Assembly (NCBI GenBank): GCA_029237695.1
Contig: CM055266.1
Coordinates: 113,353,370 to 113,417,369, forward strand
Reading direction: 5' to 3'
DNA: 64,000 nt
Source: Conchocele bisecta
Taxonomy: Eukaryota > Mollusca > Bivalvia > Lucinida > Thyasiridae
Within the stretch, counting starts at the first letter, position 1. Every line of letters starts with the position of its first letter. Made by a program: the position numbers and the translations under genes. Of the stretch, positions 31,267-41,998 are shown one piece after another. The notes below the pieces were generated by a model. That model had not been told where the DNA came from. It searched no databases and worked only from the letters and a program-made list of their open reading frames with translations.

Positions 31267-31887
31267 GGTGGCTGCCGTGAGTTGCAGTGAGCGGCGTGCT
31301 GTCGATACGGTCTCCAAGTCCGAAATGGATCTGTCCGTCCGGGCCCCGCCGTATACTACCCAGCATGGCAACACAGTGACAACAACGGGTCATCATCGAA
31401 CCCGCCCCCGTATAAGTCACAACTTGACAACCTGTCCCAATTGTGTATACAGTATCTCTTTGTTCGTTCAGGAGTCTTGGGATGGTGTACAGACCACTAA
31501 TGAATAGCAAGAGCTGGTATCAACGTATTCCTCACACGCCCGTGTATACCCGGATCTGGCGCCCCAACTACGGTGGGTATATGTTGGGTACAAACCAACC
31601 TGGTGTGTTTACCTATGCTGACCAACACACTATCTCCATGGATAGGTTAGGTCTTCTCCACGACACAGACTCTTGCAGAATCGTTCTTGTCGCAGAGTTG
31701 GGCGTTCACGAAAACGATGCTTCAAACATGTTCTGTAATCGACGTCGAACATTGGCAGTGATCAAGTTAACGTCATTGGTCTCTACGCCATTATCAGGAA
31801 ACCAGGACAAATTTAAGAATAGCGATGATTTTATAATATTCGGTTTCATATTGAATTTATAATGGGACCCTGGTACCTTACAATGTA
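31267..31887. other. Upstream region of cavC
   Basis: Mostly non-repetitive, with CpG-bearing sequence near 31330-31420 that may be 5' leader or promoter. A plus-strand open frame of about 120 codons lies at 31443-31862 and has no recognisable domain. Confidence 0.4.
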
Positions 31888-31968
31888 TGCGAACAACTTA
31901 GAACCTGGTCAGACTGCGCGTACGCGCAGTCTGATCAGGATCTAAGTTGTTCGCCATTCTGCCACTCC
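31888..31968. mobile_element. Family D hairpin core
   Basis: GCGAACAACTTAGAACCTGG pairs with its complement around CTGCGCGTACGCGCAG. Confidence 0.65.
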
Positions 31969-32464
31969 GACTTACCGTCATCCGCGGAAGAAATAGACCG
32001 TGACGCAACTATGGAACCTGCTCACTGATCTGTACCTGGAGTTTACACAAATGTTAAAAGGTACCTTTTCTTAACCTTTGGCCCGTATTCATCGTGTCGT
32101 CATCAGCATTTGACACCGCCTTCATATTATATTTTTTCATTTGGATTTATGGTAATGACTGCTGTTCGCTATTTCCCATTGTAAGATGCACAAAGGCGTA
32201 TGGATCTGCGACAAACCCGAGCGAAAAGTCTAACAATACTTGCTAACATCAATGATCTGCTTTCAACCGTTGTATATCAATATCGCTAAAACGCTTTAAT
32301 TGATAGTTTCGCTTCTTTGTGTAAGAGTACGGACGCAAATAAGTATGCACGTATACGTTGACATCAAACAAGTATTTTTTTATAAAAAATAAAATGCAAC
32401 AGTTGCTAAATGTGTCATGAAATACACACAGGCACATGGAAAACGCTGAAACACCGCCAAAGAA
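31969..32464. other. Gene-free stretch
   Basis: No repeat family or gene seen. Confidence 0.4.
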
Positions 32465-32598
32465 ATACATGTAATAAAATATAAATAATAATAAGCAAGT
32501 AAATAAATAGCAATAATAGTAATAAATTAATAATAATAATAATAAATTAATAATAAATTAATAATAATAACAATAAATAAATAAATGAATTTATAATA

Positions 32599-32633
<35 letters not shown>

Positions 32634-32665
32634 GTAATAATGATAACGATAATAATAATAACAAT
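32465..32665. repeat. TAA/ATA microsatellite
   Basis: About 200 bp of imperfect AAT triplets with scattered AAAT and C interruptions. Confidence 0.9.
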
Positions 32666-32856
32666 ATACTTTTTTGCAAAACATGGAAATATGACAGCAC
32701 ACAGATATCTCAAATGTTCTAACTGTACACTGTATCTTGATGGGCAGAACTTCAAGGGCAAAGTAAGTTGCATCCTTGCTATTTATTTATCAGTGGAAGA
32801 AGGGGGGAGCTAATACCAAATCGTACGCTTACCAAATCGTCCGCTATTTGGCCAAA

Positions 32857-33092
32857 TGTGGCCGTGACTGGATAAATGAGGCTATTGGGTTTTGCGACCA
32901 GTGCAGATCCAGATCAGCCTGTGCATTCGTACAGTCTGATCAGAATATGCACTGTTCGCAAATCCATTGATGAAACACCGGTCATGCTTCTAACAAGCAA
33001 TATTGACTGTTATCAGCTACAGGCGTGTGTTATGTGATCAGGAGCTAGACTGGTCAAACATCTCATAAGCCCCATTTCTCCAGTCACAGCCG
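32857..33092. mobile_element. Family D element, full length
   Basis: GTGGCCGTGACTGGATAAAT to ATTTCTCCAGTCACAGCCGC; the core hairpin is AGATCAGCCTGTGCATTCGT. It includes the CAATGAAACACCGGTCATGC arm. Confidence 0.75.
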
Positions 33093-33185
33093 CGAGCGCC
33101 CCAACACATGCTTGTGTGCATGTATACATGAACAGATATTCAGCAGAGATAAATGAAAGTGACACATTTCACAAGTTCACAGTCT

Positions 33186-33384
33186 GGAGCCCGTTTCACT
33201 AAACTTCTTACGACTAAAATGTTCGTAAGTGCAAAATTATGATAGTCTGTAAATTTCACATTAGCAATGTTTTCTTGTAAACAATTATTGGATTTACATT
33301 TATTGAGCATAGGCTGCATATGCAGCCTATGCTCAATAAATGTAAATCCATTAATTTAAATTTCCAGACGATCCTAAATTTGCA
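33186..33384. mobile_element. Family B element fused to C (left part)
   Basis: B is normal from GAGCCCGTTTCACTAAAC through the hairpin to CTAAATTTGCAC, where it switches to family C sequence. Confidence 0.75.
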
Positions 33385-33385
33385 C

Positions 33386-33520
33386 AGCCAAAATGACTGT
33401 CATAGTGTAATAAATTCAGTATAATAAAAATTAATAAATTTATCCTAAAATTGAAAATTTCTCCCTCAAAGTATACTTTGCTAGGAAAGTATACTTTGCA
33501 ATGTTGGTGAAATCGGCTAC
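33386..33520. mobile_element. Family C right half, fused to B
   Basis: Starts at the C centre (ACAGCCAAAATGACTGTC) and runs to GGTGAAATCGGCTAC. Confidence 0.75.
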
Positions 33521-33577
33521 TGGTGTTTTCAGGGCGTCCAGATTTGATAGGTTCACTATATAGCATGTATGCTATGC

Positions 33578-33813
33578 AAATATGTGACTGTAGAATTGGG
33601 GCTTATGGGTTTTGCGACCAGTGTAAATCCATATCAGCCTGTGCATCAGCACAGTTTGATCAGGATCTGGACCATTCGTCATTCCATCAATGTAACACCC
33701 GTTACACTTCTAACGAGCAATATAGGTCGTTATTTGGTTACAGAAGTGTGATATTTGATCAGGAGCTACACTGGTTATGGATCCCATAAGTCCCATTTCT
33801 TCAGTGACAGCCT
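33578..33813. mobile_element. Family D element, full length
   Basis: TATGTGACTGTAGAATTGGG to CCCATTTCTTCAGTGACAGC. Confidence 0.7.
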
Positions 33814-33814
33814 C

Positions 33815-34083
33815 ATATGAGACACGCCATGGGATTTTGTACCTCCGGACATCAGCGTAATTTCATTAAATACGTTTACAAAATTTACAATATTTTTAAT
33901 AAATAAAGTCAGAAGTTGACAAAACTCAGAGTACATGCATAATATAATTACGCATGTATGTAATCTGTAAAATCTGTCAACGTTTGACACCATTTACGGA
34001 AAATATTGTAAATGTTGTAAACGTATTTCATGAAATTACACAGATGTACGAAGGTACAAAAATCACAATGGCGTGTCTCATAT
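33815..34083. mobile_element. Family N fold-back, full length
   Basis: ATGAGACACGCCATGGGATT to AATGGCGTGTCTCAT. Inner arms ATACGTTTACAAAATTTACA and complement meet at a short ATAATATAATTA loop. Confidence 0.75.
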
Positions 34084-34196
34084 ACTGTGGAGTCAGCGTG
34101 TAAGTGCACACACGAACGAACACGACAGGTTGGAACCAACCTGTCGTGTTCGGTCGTGTGTGCACTTACACGATGACCCCACTGTAATTATGCTTC
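34083..34196. mobile_element. Family M palindrome (Tc1/mariner-like MITE)
   Basis: CTGTGGAGTCAGCGTGTAAG to CACGATGACCCCACTG, centred on GGTTGGAACCAACC, flanked by TA. It abuts the N element. Confidence 0.8.
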
Positions 34197-34645
34197 TCAA
34201 GTATAATGCCGCGTTACGTATGCTGCCCGAACAACATAAAGTGTCATGTGTATGCCAATACACACAACTGATGGACCATGCATTGTATGAAATAAATATT
34301 GTTTAAACTAAGACACACAACTGAGTTCTGACATATATGTTTTATTCAGTGAGAAAGAAAAGGCAATCGGTTCGTCTGTAAATTTCAACAATTGGTGGTT
34401 CATTGTATTCATCAGAAATACCAATAAAGAAGCCCGTCGAAAATAAACAGACATCAATAGAACAAGCCATTTCGCATATTGAATGCCTTTTTTTGATAGA
34501 AACGAGTCCATAAATATATGAACCTGTCGATTTTATCTATGCAAATAAAATAATTATTGACATTCGGTATTCGGAAATTATTGTAATATATGTGAACATT
34601 TTCCTGCTGAAACGTTTTGTTAGTGCTGCATCAAGTTGCGGAAGA

Positions 34646-34720
34646 ATGCAGACAACGACCGCCATTGGTGATGTAGATCTCGACGATAGGGACCCGACTG
34701 GTATCAACTCGCACATCAGG
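34646..34720 (+). CDS. cavD exon 1
   Basis: 25 codons from MQTTTAIGDVD to SHIR at the donor. The frame is open for 18 codons upstream but lacks ATG. Confidence 0.87.
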
Positions 34721-37373
34721 GTATGTATGCCTCTTATATACATGTATATGTCTGCTCATGTCGAATATATGTGACTCGCCGCGACAAACGGAACGTTTTG
34801 GTTGTTCGGTTATCGCAATGGGTAATGGGCGCGCCTCTCACAAATGCGGCCAACCCTGGCCTATAGAAATTGTGATATTTTCTGTATATGAAGTAAAAAG
34901 TTCATTAATTGTTTTAATAGTAATGCGAATATCTATTTCGTCATCTTTCAACGTCAATATAGAGAAAATATTGTAAATAGATTCATGAAAGATCGCGTAT
35001 CTTCTTAAGTACTAAACACATGGCATGTCTGATATCTGTAGCCGATTTCATCAAAATTGCAAAGGATACTTATCTAGCAAAGTATACTTTGAGGGAGTAA
35101 TCATTTATTTTTCCGAAATGCATTATTTCATACAGAACTAATGATTGCATATATTTGATGATTAAAACTATGCAGAATTATTATACTGAATTTATTACAT
35201 TATCACAGCCAAAATGGCTGTGATAATGTAATAAATTCAGTATAATAAAAATTAATAAATTTATCCTAAAATTGAAAATTTCTCCCTCAAAGTATACTTT
35301 GCTAGGAAAGTATACTTTGCAATGTTGGTGAAATAGGCTACTGGTGTCTTAAAGAATTTACAATAATTTCCACAACGCCATCGCAAATAATACGGGTCCC
35401 GATCTTCCGTGATAACTGCAGGAAATTGAATGCATTCCGCACCAGCTCTTTTACAACTTTCTGATGGCATTCGTCAAATATTACATGAAAATCATGCTGT
35501 TTGCTTAACCGAGACTGAACATTTTACAACTTCGTAAGCACATCGTACCCAACATCACGGGTCGAGACTGAGTACAGCTCAGTCGCGGTCAATCGAGTTT
35601 CATGATTTCGAGTACAACGATGGAGCACGTGCTTTGTTTTAATCACATATCCTGGGACAGCTTGTGGAATACTCGAGCCCAAGTCTCGGCCAATCAAACA
35701 GGTCATGATTCTGAGTACGAGAACAGCGTACGAGCTCAACAAGTTATATGTGGCTGTGACTGGAGAAATGGGTATTATTGGTTTTGCGACCAGTGTAGAT
35801 CCAGATCAGCCGGTGCATTTGCACAGTCTGATCAGGAGCTGCACTGTTGACATTTCCATCAATGAAACACGCGTCATGCTTCTTTCTGACAAGAACTATA
35901 GATCGTTATCAGTAGCCGATTTCATCAAAATTGCAAAGTATACTTATCTAGCAAAGTGTACTTTGAGGGAGTAATCATTTATTTTTCCCGAAATGCATTA
36001 TTTCATATAGAACTAACTACTGCATATTATTGATGATTAAAAGTATGCAGAATTATTATACTGAATTTATTACATTATCACAGCCAAAATGGCTGTGATA
36101 ATGTAATAAATTCAGTATAATAAAAATTAATAAATTCATCCTTAAATTCAAAATTTCTACCTCAAAGTATACTTTGCTAGATAAGTATGCTTTGCAATGT
36201 TGGTGAAATAGGCTACTGGCTACAGAAGTGTGCTATTTGATCAGGAGCCGGGGTCCTCTACAGATACGTGGTTGTGAGAAATTGGGGATTATGGGAGTTA
36301 TCATTGATTTTATTGCGAAAAAACGATTTTCCTACGGGAACTTAACATGGGGAGTCAATTTCCAAAACTTTTCGATTTTTGATCTTGAAGGATCAAAAAA
36401 CGAAAAAATTTGGAAATTGACTCCGAAACCTGGCGAGATAGCTTGAAAATGATGTAACTAAGAAAACAAAAGTTAGATTTTGAAAATCTGTTCACAAATA
36501 AAAATCTTTTTTTCTTTTTAAATCTATTTTTCGCCCCCATGTTAAATTCCCATAGGAAAATCGTTTTTTCACAATAAAATCAATATTTGATGGACTTCCA
36601 TCAAATAATTTTTTTTGGGGAGGGTGACTTTTTTTGTTATTGATAAAAAAGTACTTACTTTTAAATATTTTTTAGATTTAATGTTCACGGTTTAATAGCC
36701 AAAAGTTCGTCGGCGTCAAAACGTGGTAGTGTAGCTCCTAATCAAATAACACTCTTGTAGCCTGATAACGATTTATATTGCATGACGGTGTTTCACAGAT
36801 GTAATGACGAATAGTGAAGATCCTGATCAGACTGTGGGGATGCACAGGCTGATCAGGATCTACATTGGTCGCAAAACCCATAAACCCCATTTCTCCACTC
36901 ACAGTCACATATGACACTATTTTCTTCATCAGATTTGCTTTGACGAGGTGCTTGGTGAGCCAGACGGTGTGAGGTCCATTGACGGCGTCTGGATTACCAG
37001 CTACAAGTGTTTCCAGTACGGCAAACTCACCTGCTATCGACTCATGTCAACTCTCTGTGGCGTCTGTATTGCCTGGGCGTGGGGCTGTGACTTCGCCGCC
37101 ACCGCCTTCCTCCATATCTGGTGCTATACACCGTGTATGCGCAACTTCGCTATATGTATCGGCTGCGTCCAGAGAGTTCACTGGACATTGATTAACTGCT
37201 GGTTCACGCCGATATTTGAGGCGTTCGGAATGATCTTTAGCAAAATGTTGCTGACAATTAAATCGAAGCAGGTCTCTTCAATATTTGAAGTTATTACACA
37301 TGTATATACGCACTTTCGTTTCCCAGTGAAACACAAAGGAATGCAAGCCGTTTTCCATATTGACGTCTCGTGA
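34646..37373 (+). CDS. cavD: caveolin with extended C-terminus, join(34646-34720, 36933-37373)
   Basis: Predicted 171 residues. Exon 1 (25 residues) ends DDRDPTGINSHIR. Exon 2 opens ICFDEVLGEPDGVRSID (26-42). Residues 42-61 are scaffolding-like and about 62-93 form the hydrophobic hairpin with YTPC, P92 matching CAV1 P132. It has 11 cysteines. The frame continues about 36 residues beyond where cavC, cavE and cavF stop, adding a basic tail that begins after TIKSKQ; the ancestral stop seems to have been lost. The 2,212-bp phase-0 intron (AGG|GTATGT ... TTCATCAG|ATT) holds two C elements, two D-type elements and a P fragment. ATG 34646 is the first in frame. An AATAAA follows the stop by 137 bp. 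It is divergent from cavC and convergent with cavE. Confidence 0.93.
34940..35033. mobile_element. Family N fragment
   Basis: TTCAACGTCAATATAGAGAA to GGCATGTCTGATAT, the right arm only. Confidence 0.5.
35038..35341. mobile_element. Family C fold-back
   Basis: GTAGCCGATTTCATCAAAAT to GTGAAATAGGCTAC, about 304 bp, the cleanest C copy together with 35912-36216. Confidence 0.85.
35745..36250. mobile_element. Family D element split by family C
   Basis: D runs from ATGTGGCTGTGACTGGAGAA to TAGATCGTTATC, is interrupted by C (35912-36216), and resumes with TACAGAAGTGTGCTATTTGA as in the D copy at 33737. Confidence 0.75.
35912..36216. mobile_element. Family C fold-back (nested in D)
   Basis: GTAGCCGATTTCATCAAAAT to GTGAAATAGGCTAC; almost identical to 35038-35341, suggesting recent movement. 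Confidence 0.85.
36280..36720. repeat. Family P-like and associated AT-rich repeat
   Basis: Paired AAAAACGATTTTCCTACGGG / CCCATAGGAAAATCGTTTTT arms like family P, then TTTTTGGGGAGGGTGAC and TTATTGATAAAAAAGTACTT, which recur at 25330-25440 and 49415-49520. Confidence 0.55.
36725..36911. mobile_element. Family D element touching the cavD acceptor
   Basis: Complete D in reverse order (TAGCTCCTAATCAAATAACA to TTTCTCCACTCACAGTCACA). It ends about 21 bp before exon 2. Confidence 0.75.
36933..37373 (+). CDS. cavD exon 2
   Basis: 147 codons including stop, against 109-113 in the other five genes. The acceptor is TTTCTTCATCAG. Confidence 0.92.
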   Translation: MCFDEVLGEPDGVRSIDGVWITSYKCFQYGKLTCYRLMSTLCGVCIAWAWGCDFAATAFLHIWCYTPCMRNFAICIGCVQRVHWTLINCWFTPIFEAFGMIFSKMLLTIKSKQVSSIFEVITHVYTHFRFPVKHKGMQAVFHIDVS

Positions 37374-37509
37374 GTTCATATTGGTCAGTGTCGGAAATAT
37401 GTTTCATCTCGCAAAATAGCTCCTTCAAAATCGCAACTAATTTGTACATTGTATTTATATTTTATAAAATATTTGAGGCGCATATATATCGTGTGTGATG
37501 TGTGTATAT

Positions 37510-37515
37510 AATAAA
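37510..37515 (+). terminator. Possible polyadenylation signal of cavD
   Basis: AATAAA 137 bases after the stop, in unique sequence, followed by a T/G-rich stretch. Confidence 0.45.
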
Positions 37516-37918
37516 ACATGTTACTTGATTTGTATGTTGATTCATGCCATTCGTTCCGCCGAACAACGATATCGCGCTCCTACATATCGCACGCAGCGTA
37601 ACTCGTAACTCGTGCATATATCAAATTACCAATCAAATAACCTATAACAATACAGATGATTCCGGATTCGGCAAAGGCACATTAATACGAAAAACTTGGA
37701 TTTCGTCAACATCTACCATGATGCTTGTCTATCCTGGAAAAATAACTTCAACCATAAGAAAATGTCTCTAGTAATGACCATGGAAAAATGAAGACACGTA
37801 GTTATAACCTTTAATGGATGTATAGCACACAACATTTAATCATTCTATAGTATACATGTTTATACATTTATGCGAGTTAGCACCATTATATCAGTAGCAT
37901 AATTATAACATCTAATAT
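37516..37918. other. Gene-free stretch
   Basis: Unique sequence with an unremarkable 75-codon open frame at 37544. No repeat seen. Confidence 0.4.
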
Positions 37919-38601
37919 GCACAAGGTGTATGATCACGTGGTACTAACAACAACAACAACAACAAGTACTGAAACTTCCAGAATCCATCCGATTGAAAGT
38001 AAGTATTCTTTTTTATCCCGCCAACACAGTGTCAGTGCGTATGTGCCGTGAAACGCGGTGCCGTGAAACATTTTTGATATCCAGTCAATACAATTTTTGC
38101 ATTTTACAGCCATTTGAAGGTGTTGACGGGATAAATAGAATAGTAGGTTAGTGCCGAAAATGGGAAAACATATCTGGCGCGGCACGGAAACGGGATGTGC
38201 TCGGCAGAGCCTCGCCCATCCCGTTTCCTGAGCCTTGCCAGATATGTTTTCCCATTCACAGCACTAACCTACTATTCTCTATATATTGTCCTTATTACGT
38301 AACGGATTTTGATGAAATATGGCGCATCAAACGCGTCTTCTTAATCTGCATTTGGTGGTCTCTGTATTTTCGCCCAAACTTATGTCGTTTTTGCGAAGAA
38401 TCGATTTCCGTGTCGTCTCCGATTCTTCGCAAAAACGACATATGTCTGTGCCAAACTCCCTGGACCACCAAATGCAGCTCATGAAGACGCGTTTGCTGCG
38501 CCATATGTCATCAAAATCCGTTGCATATTAAGGACAATATAAAATAATACTTATTTTGGAGTGTACGACGTTGTTGTTGTAACCACGTGATCATGCACCT
38601 T
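37919..38601. mobile_element. Family I element split by family G
   Basis: The I left end (CACAAGGTGTATGATCACGT, through AAGTAAGTATTC) is separated from its continuation (ATTGTCCTTATTACGTAACG to CACGTGATCATGCACCTTG) by G at 38011-38283. The intact I copy at 49745-50140 shows these parts joined. Confidence 0.8.
38011..38283. mobile_element. Family G element (nested in I)
   Basis: TTATCCCGCCAACACAGTGT to CACTAACCTACTATTCTCTA. T/A-rich bases flank it, consistent with a TA or TTA target. Confidence 0.8.
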
Positions 38602-39157
38602 GATACATGTACCTATCAATGTCTTCCCCGCGTGAGGGTCCGGCGTTAGGAACATTTACGAGGACTTAGATGGGGAGTGTAGTGTAACGTTGTTGTTTTC
38701 ACATCTGACTTGCAACTACACGAACAGCGGAATAGTTCTGCATATATACTTTTATTTACACACAATCGATCGTATAGTTGATGTATTCTAAATTATAGAT
38801 CTCAGATTCTCAGAGTTAGCTTGCCATGCCCAGACTATCAAATGTGCCATAAGGCGACCCGGCGTGGGTCCAACCTTACGACCAACCAACGTGAGTGTAT
38901 ACCGCTAAGCGAGCAGTTTGTACACTCCCCAGACAGTCGAAACGGACGGCCTTATATATTCTACGGATGACATTTAATTAATGCTGTGGCATCAGCATTA
39001 TCTGGTTTCAACCATCTATAGCGAGTAGTATGTATCAACATGTCCGTCACACCGATATGAACCTTCAGCAACAGTCCATATCGTTACAGTATATGCCAAC
39101 AAGTCTTACTGTCAGAGCGGGTAACACATTGATAGGTGCGAAACTAAATTCATGAAA
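38602..39157. other. Gene-free stretch
   Basis: Unique sequence; short mirrored motifs (TGGGTCCAACC, TGGTTGGTCG) near 38870 but no element called. Confidence 0.4.
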
Positions 39158-39388
39158 TATATGTGGCTGTGACTGGAGAAATGGGGCTATGGGTTTTGCG
39201 ACCAATGTAGGTCCAGATCAGACTGTGCATCCGCACAGTCTGATCTGGATCTACACTGGTCGCCAATGCATCAATGAAAAAACCGTCATGCTTTGAACAA
39301 ACAGTTGTAGATCGTTATCAGGCTACATGTGGGTGCTATTGGAACAGGAGCTACACCGGTAACATTTCACCAGTCACAGTCACATATA
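39158..39388. mobile_element. Family D element, full length
   Basis: ATATGTGGCTGTGACTGGAG to CAGTCACAGTCACATATA, with the GTCCAGATCAGACTGTGCAT core hairpin. Confidence 0.8.
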
Positions 39389-39579
39389 ACAATTGCCGTC
39401 ATGCAACACAACATTCACACAGCACACACTTGATACGATAATGTAGCACTAAGGCAAGACAATGGCACAGCTATATATCAATTCCCTGCGCTTGTTCAAT
39501 TCGTGCACATTATACAATTGTTTACATACTATTAGTCTATATACATACTAGTCAATGCTGACATTGACTCCGACATCAA

Positions 39580-39745
39580 CGTTATTTCATGAAATACGTT
39601 TAGAAAATTTACAATGTTTTCCGTAAATGGCGTCAAACGCTGACAAATGTTTCAGAGAACATGCGGAATTATTATATTCCGCATGTACTCTGAAAATGCT
39701 GTCAATTTTTTACTTTATTTATGAAAAATCACATGGTGTGTCAGG
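39580..39745. mobile_element. Family N fold-back, partial
   Basis: GTTATTTCATGAAATACGTT to AAAATCACATGGTGTGTCAG; the centre is ATGCGGAATTATTATATTCC. Confidence 0.65.
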
Positions 39746-39769
39746 TCTGATTATCATTGTATAACTTCC

Positions 39770-40160
39770 ACTATGCAATCACCGTAACCCGCATTTTCGC
39801 CTTTCAAGTATCGGGTTATTTAGGATTAGTTGCGAACGGTAACTCTTGCAATCCACTCCCGTACCGTAGGCCTACGGACGGTACGGGAGTAGATTGCAAG
39901 ATTTACCGTTCACAACTAGTTCAGGATATGCACAGCCGCCTGTTTTAATCGTGTCCAGGTTATAAACGTTTATGAACATCTATTCGCAATGCCAACTCGC
40001 AATCAAGCAGTTTGATTGTCTGAGCCTGAGCTGTAGCACAGCTCAGGCTTAGCCAATCAAGCTGCTAGATTTTAAGTTTCGATTATTTTGACTGAATAAA
40101 GAACTTGACAAATGTTGGCAAGATTAGTGCAGGCGGTATTGTATATATCAATTCACTTGG
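39770..40160. mobile_element. Family Q fold-back
   Basis: A hairpin at 39815-39925 pairs GTTGCGAACGGTAACTCTTG with its complement around GTAGGCCTAC. Right-hand sequence (TGAGCCTGAGCTGTAGCACA, family U) recurs at 16690-16840. Confidence 0.6.
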
Positions 40161-40254
40161 CGAGTAACAAGTGTACTTTCCGCACTAGCTTGACACTCCC
40201 AATGGGACAAATATGAGACATAGAGTAGTTGACAAGGTCTGTCTATCATTTTTT

Positions 40255-40577
40255 TATCCCGTCAACACAGTGCGTATGTGCCGTGAAACACGGTGCCGTG
40301 AAACATTGTTGATATCCTGTCAATACGACCTAATCACTGCCTATGAATATGTGCGGTTCGATTCTCAGATTTTGAGGATGCGGCTGGGGTTAACTTATAT
40401 TTTGCATTGTAAAGCTATTTGTAGTGTTGACGGGATAGTAAGTTAGTGCCGTGAATGGGAAAACATATCTGGCGCGGCACGAAAACGGGATGGGCTCGGC
40501 GGAGCCTCGCCCATCCCGTTTCCTACGCCTTGCCAGATATTTTTCCCATCAACGGCACTAACCTACTATTCTCTATA
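40255..40577. mobile_element. Family G element, longest copy
   Basis: About 323 bp with both hairpins complete: TATCCCGTCAACACAGTGCG ... GTGTTGACGGGATA, then the GTGCCGTGAATGGGAAAACA hairpin to ACCTACTATTCTCTATATAA. Confidence 0.8.
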
Positions 40578-41269
40578 TAATTTCCACTATGCAATTACCG
40601 CATGTAACCCAAATACGTGTGTTACAGATCGTAAATGATATCATAAAGGTGTTGCTAGCATAATAGATGTGGGCCGTTGTCTTGTCTGTAATTTGAAAAT
40701 TACGTGTGTGTGGCGATCTGATGATTTACACTATATAATATGGTCATTGTACATTTTGGAAATTACGAAAAAATAGCTCTTATATTATCAAATATGGTGA
40801 AAACGTTGTCGTGGTATAAGTAGTAGCACATTGTAAATCATTATCTTTGGGACATGGTATACCAAATTTGATCAGTTTATCTGTCATTCGTTTTGCTTCT
40901 TGTGTCAAACGCTACAAGGGGTGAAGATGACCGATGGCTTGTACATACTAAAATGGCTGAGATAGCAACGAAATGCTCCATATACATAGTATACACTGTC
41001 GATTATACATGGATCCCATTAGAAAGGAAGATATCCTTGAAACCCCTGACACTTTGTATGTCCTAAAACACTATGCAAAATACAAACTTAAATTCACATA
41101 CAAAGTATATGTCTTTCATTCACTATTATACAGAACTATTAGTGCGTTCGTGTAGCAACCATTCGTCTTGTGGTTGAATGGGTCAGTGGAAGAATGGAGC
41201 TAACTCCATGAGCGAGTTAGACCCCTTATTCCAATGAAACTTTAACTGTACTAACATATTTGAAAGCAA
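40578..41269. other. Gene-free stretch with one family V end
   Basis: 40855-41000 matches the V end in inverse orientation (GACCGATGGCTTGTACATAC). No gene. Confidence 0.45.
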
Positions 41270-41552
41270 TGTAGAGCCGACTATTGTTCATCGACGACTA
41301 TCGTTCACGGGTATGATTAAGCCGGGAAAAATAACCTACCTACTTCTTTAGCTATTTCAACTTTACTGTGGACCGCTGAAATGTTGAAGAAGTTTCACCA
41401 TAGGTGAACACTAGTCGTCGACAATAGTCGTTGGTGTTAGAGCCGACTATTGTTCATCGACGACTATCGTTCACGGGTATGATTAAGCCGGGAAAACCGG
41501 CTTAATCATACACGTGAACGATAGTCGTCGATGAACAATAGTCGGCTCTACA
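41270..41552. repeat. Nested palindrome, family R
   Basis: A 112-base hairpin at 41438-41550 (arms AGAGCCGACTATTGTTCATC...) follows a direct copy of its left arm at 41273-41330. The first block has its own weaker pairing partner (CTAGTCGTCGACAATAGTCG). Confidence 0.8.
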
Positions 41553-41569
41553 AAGCAAGACTAGGCAAT

Positions 41570-41690
41570 TATGAGACAAGCCACGTGGTTCGATGTCATA
41601 TACGGAAACTATCGCAAGGTTTGTAAATATTTATTCTTGAGATATCACACCTCTTCTTAAGTGCAAACTCACATGGCTTGTCTCATATGT
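41570..41690. mobile_element. Family N fold-back, short
   Basis: ATGAGACAAGCCACGTGGTT to CACATGGCTTGTCTCAT. Confidence 0.6.
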
Positions 41691-41764
41691 CATAATACGT
41701 CTCTAGCTAATTCATAAACAAGTATACACTTATTAAGTATACACTTATATGTAAAACCGTTGTT

Positions 41765-41955
41765 GTCCCCCCCCCCACCTACACACACACACACACCACA
41801 CCGCCCCCCCCCCCCCCAATTGAAACCCCCGGTAACAAAGACATGTGGGTGGGGTTACAAAATGAGGAGGCGGTGGCAACAACTTGTGGGTGGGGTTACA
41901 AAAACAGGAGGGGAGGGGGGTGTCCCGTGTGTATGGGGGGTGGGGGGAGGTACAA
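41765..41955. repeat. C-rich and G-rich low-complexity region
   Basis: C runs with CACACA on the left, then two units of TGTGGGTGGGGTTACAAAA and G runs. It lies 44 bp beyond the cavE stop. Confidence 0.8.
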
Positions 41956-41998
41956 GAACCGGCTCTACACACGTACATGCACAATGCAATACAACTGC

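Noticed and set aside
31267..31374. Upstream extension of cavC exon 1
   Set aside because: The open frame begins with GTG; the first ATG is 31266.
31443..31862. 139-codon plus-strand open frame between cavC and cavD
   Set aside because: No ATG near its start, no recognisable domain, and likely cavC upstream region. It cannot be excluded without transcripts.
34592..34645. Upstream extension of cavD exon 1
   Set aside because: It also starts with GTG; the first ATG is 34646.
35261..35470. Minus-strand EDRDPYYL, resembling the caveolin first-exon motif
   Set aside because: No donor follows at the right place and the residues after it do not fit; taken as chance.
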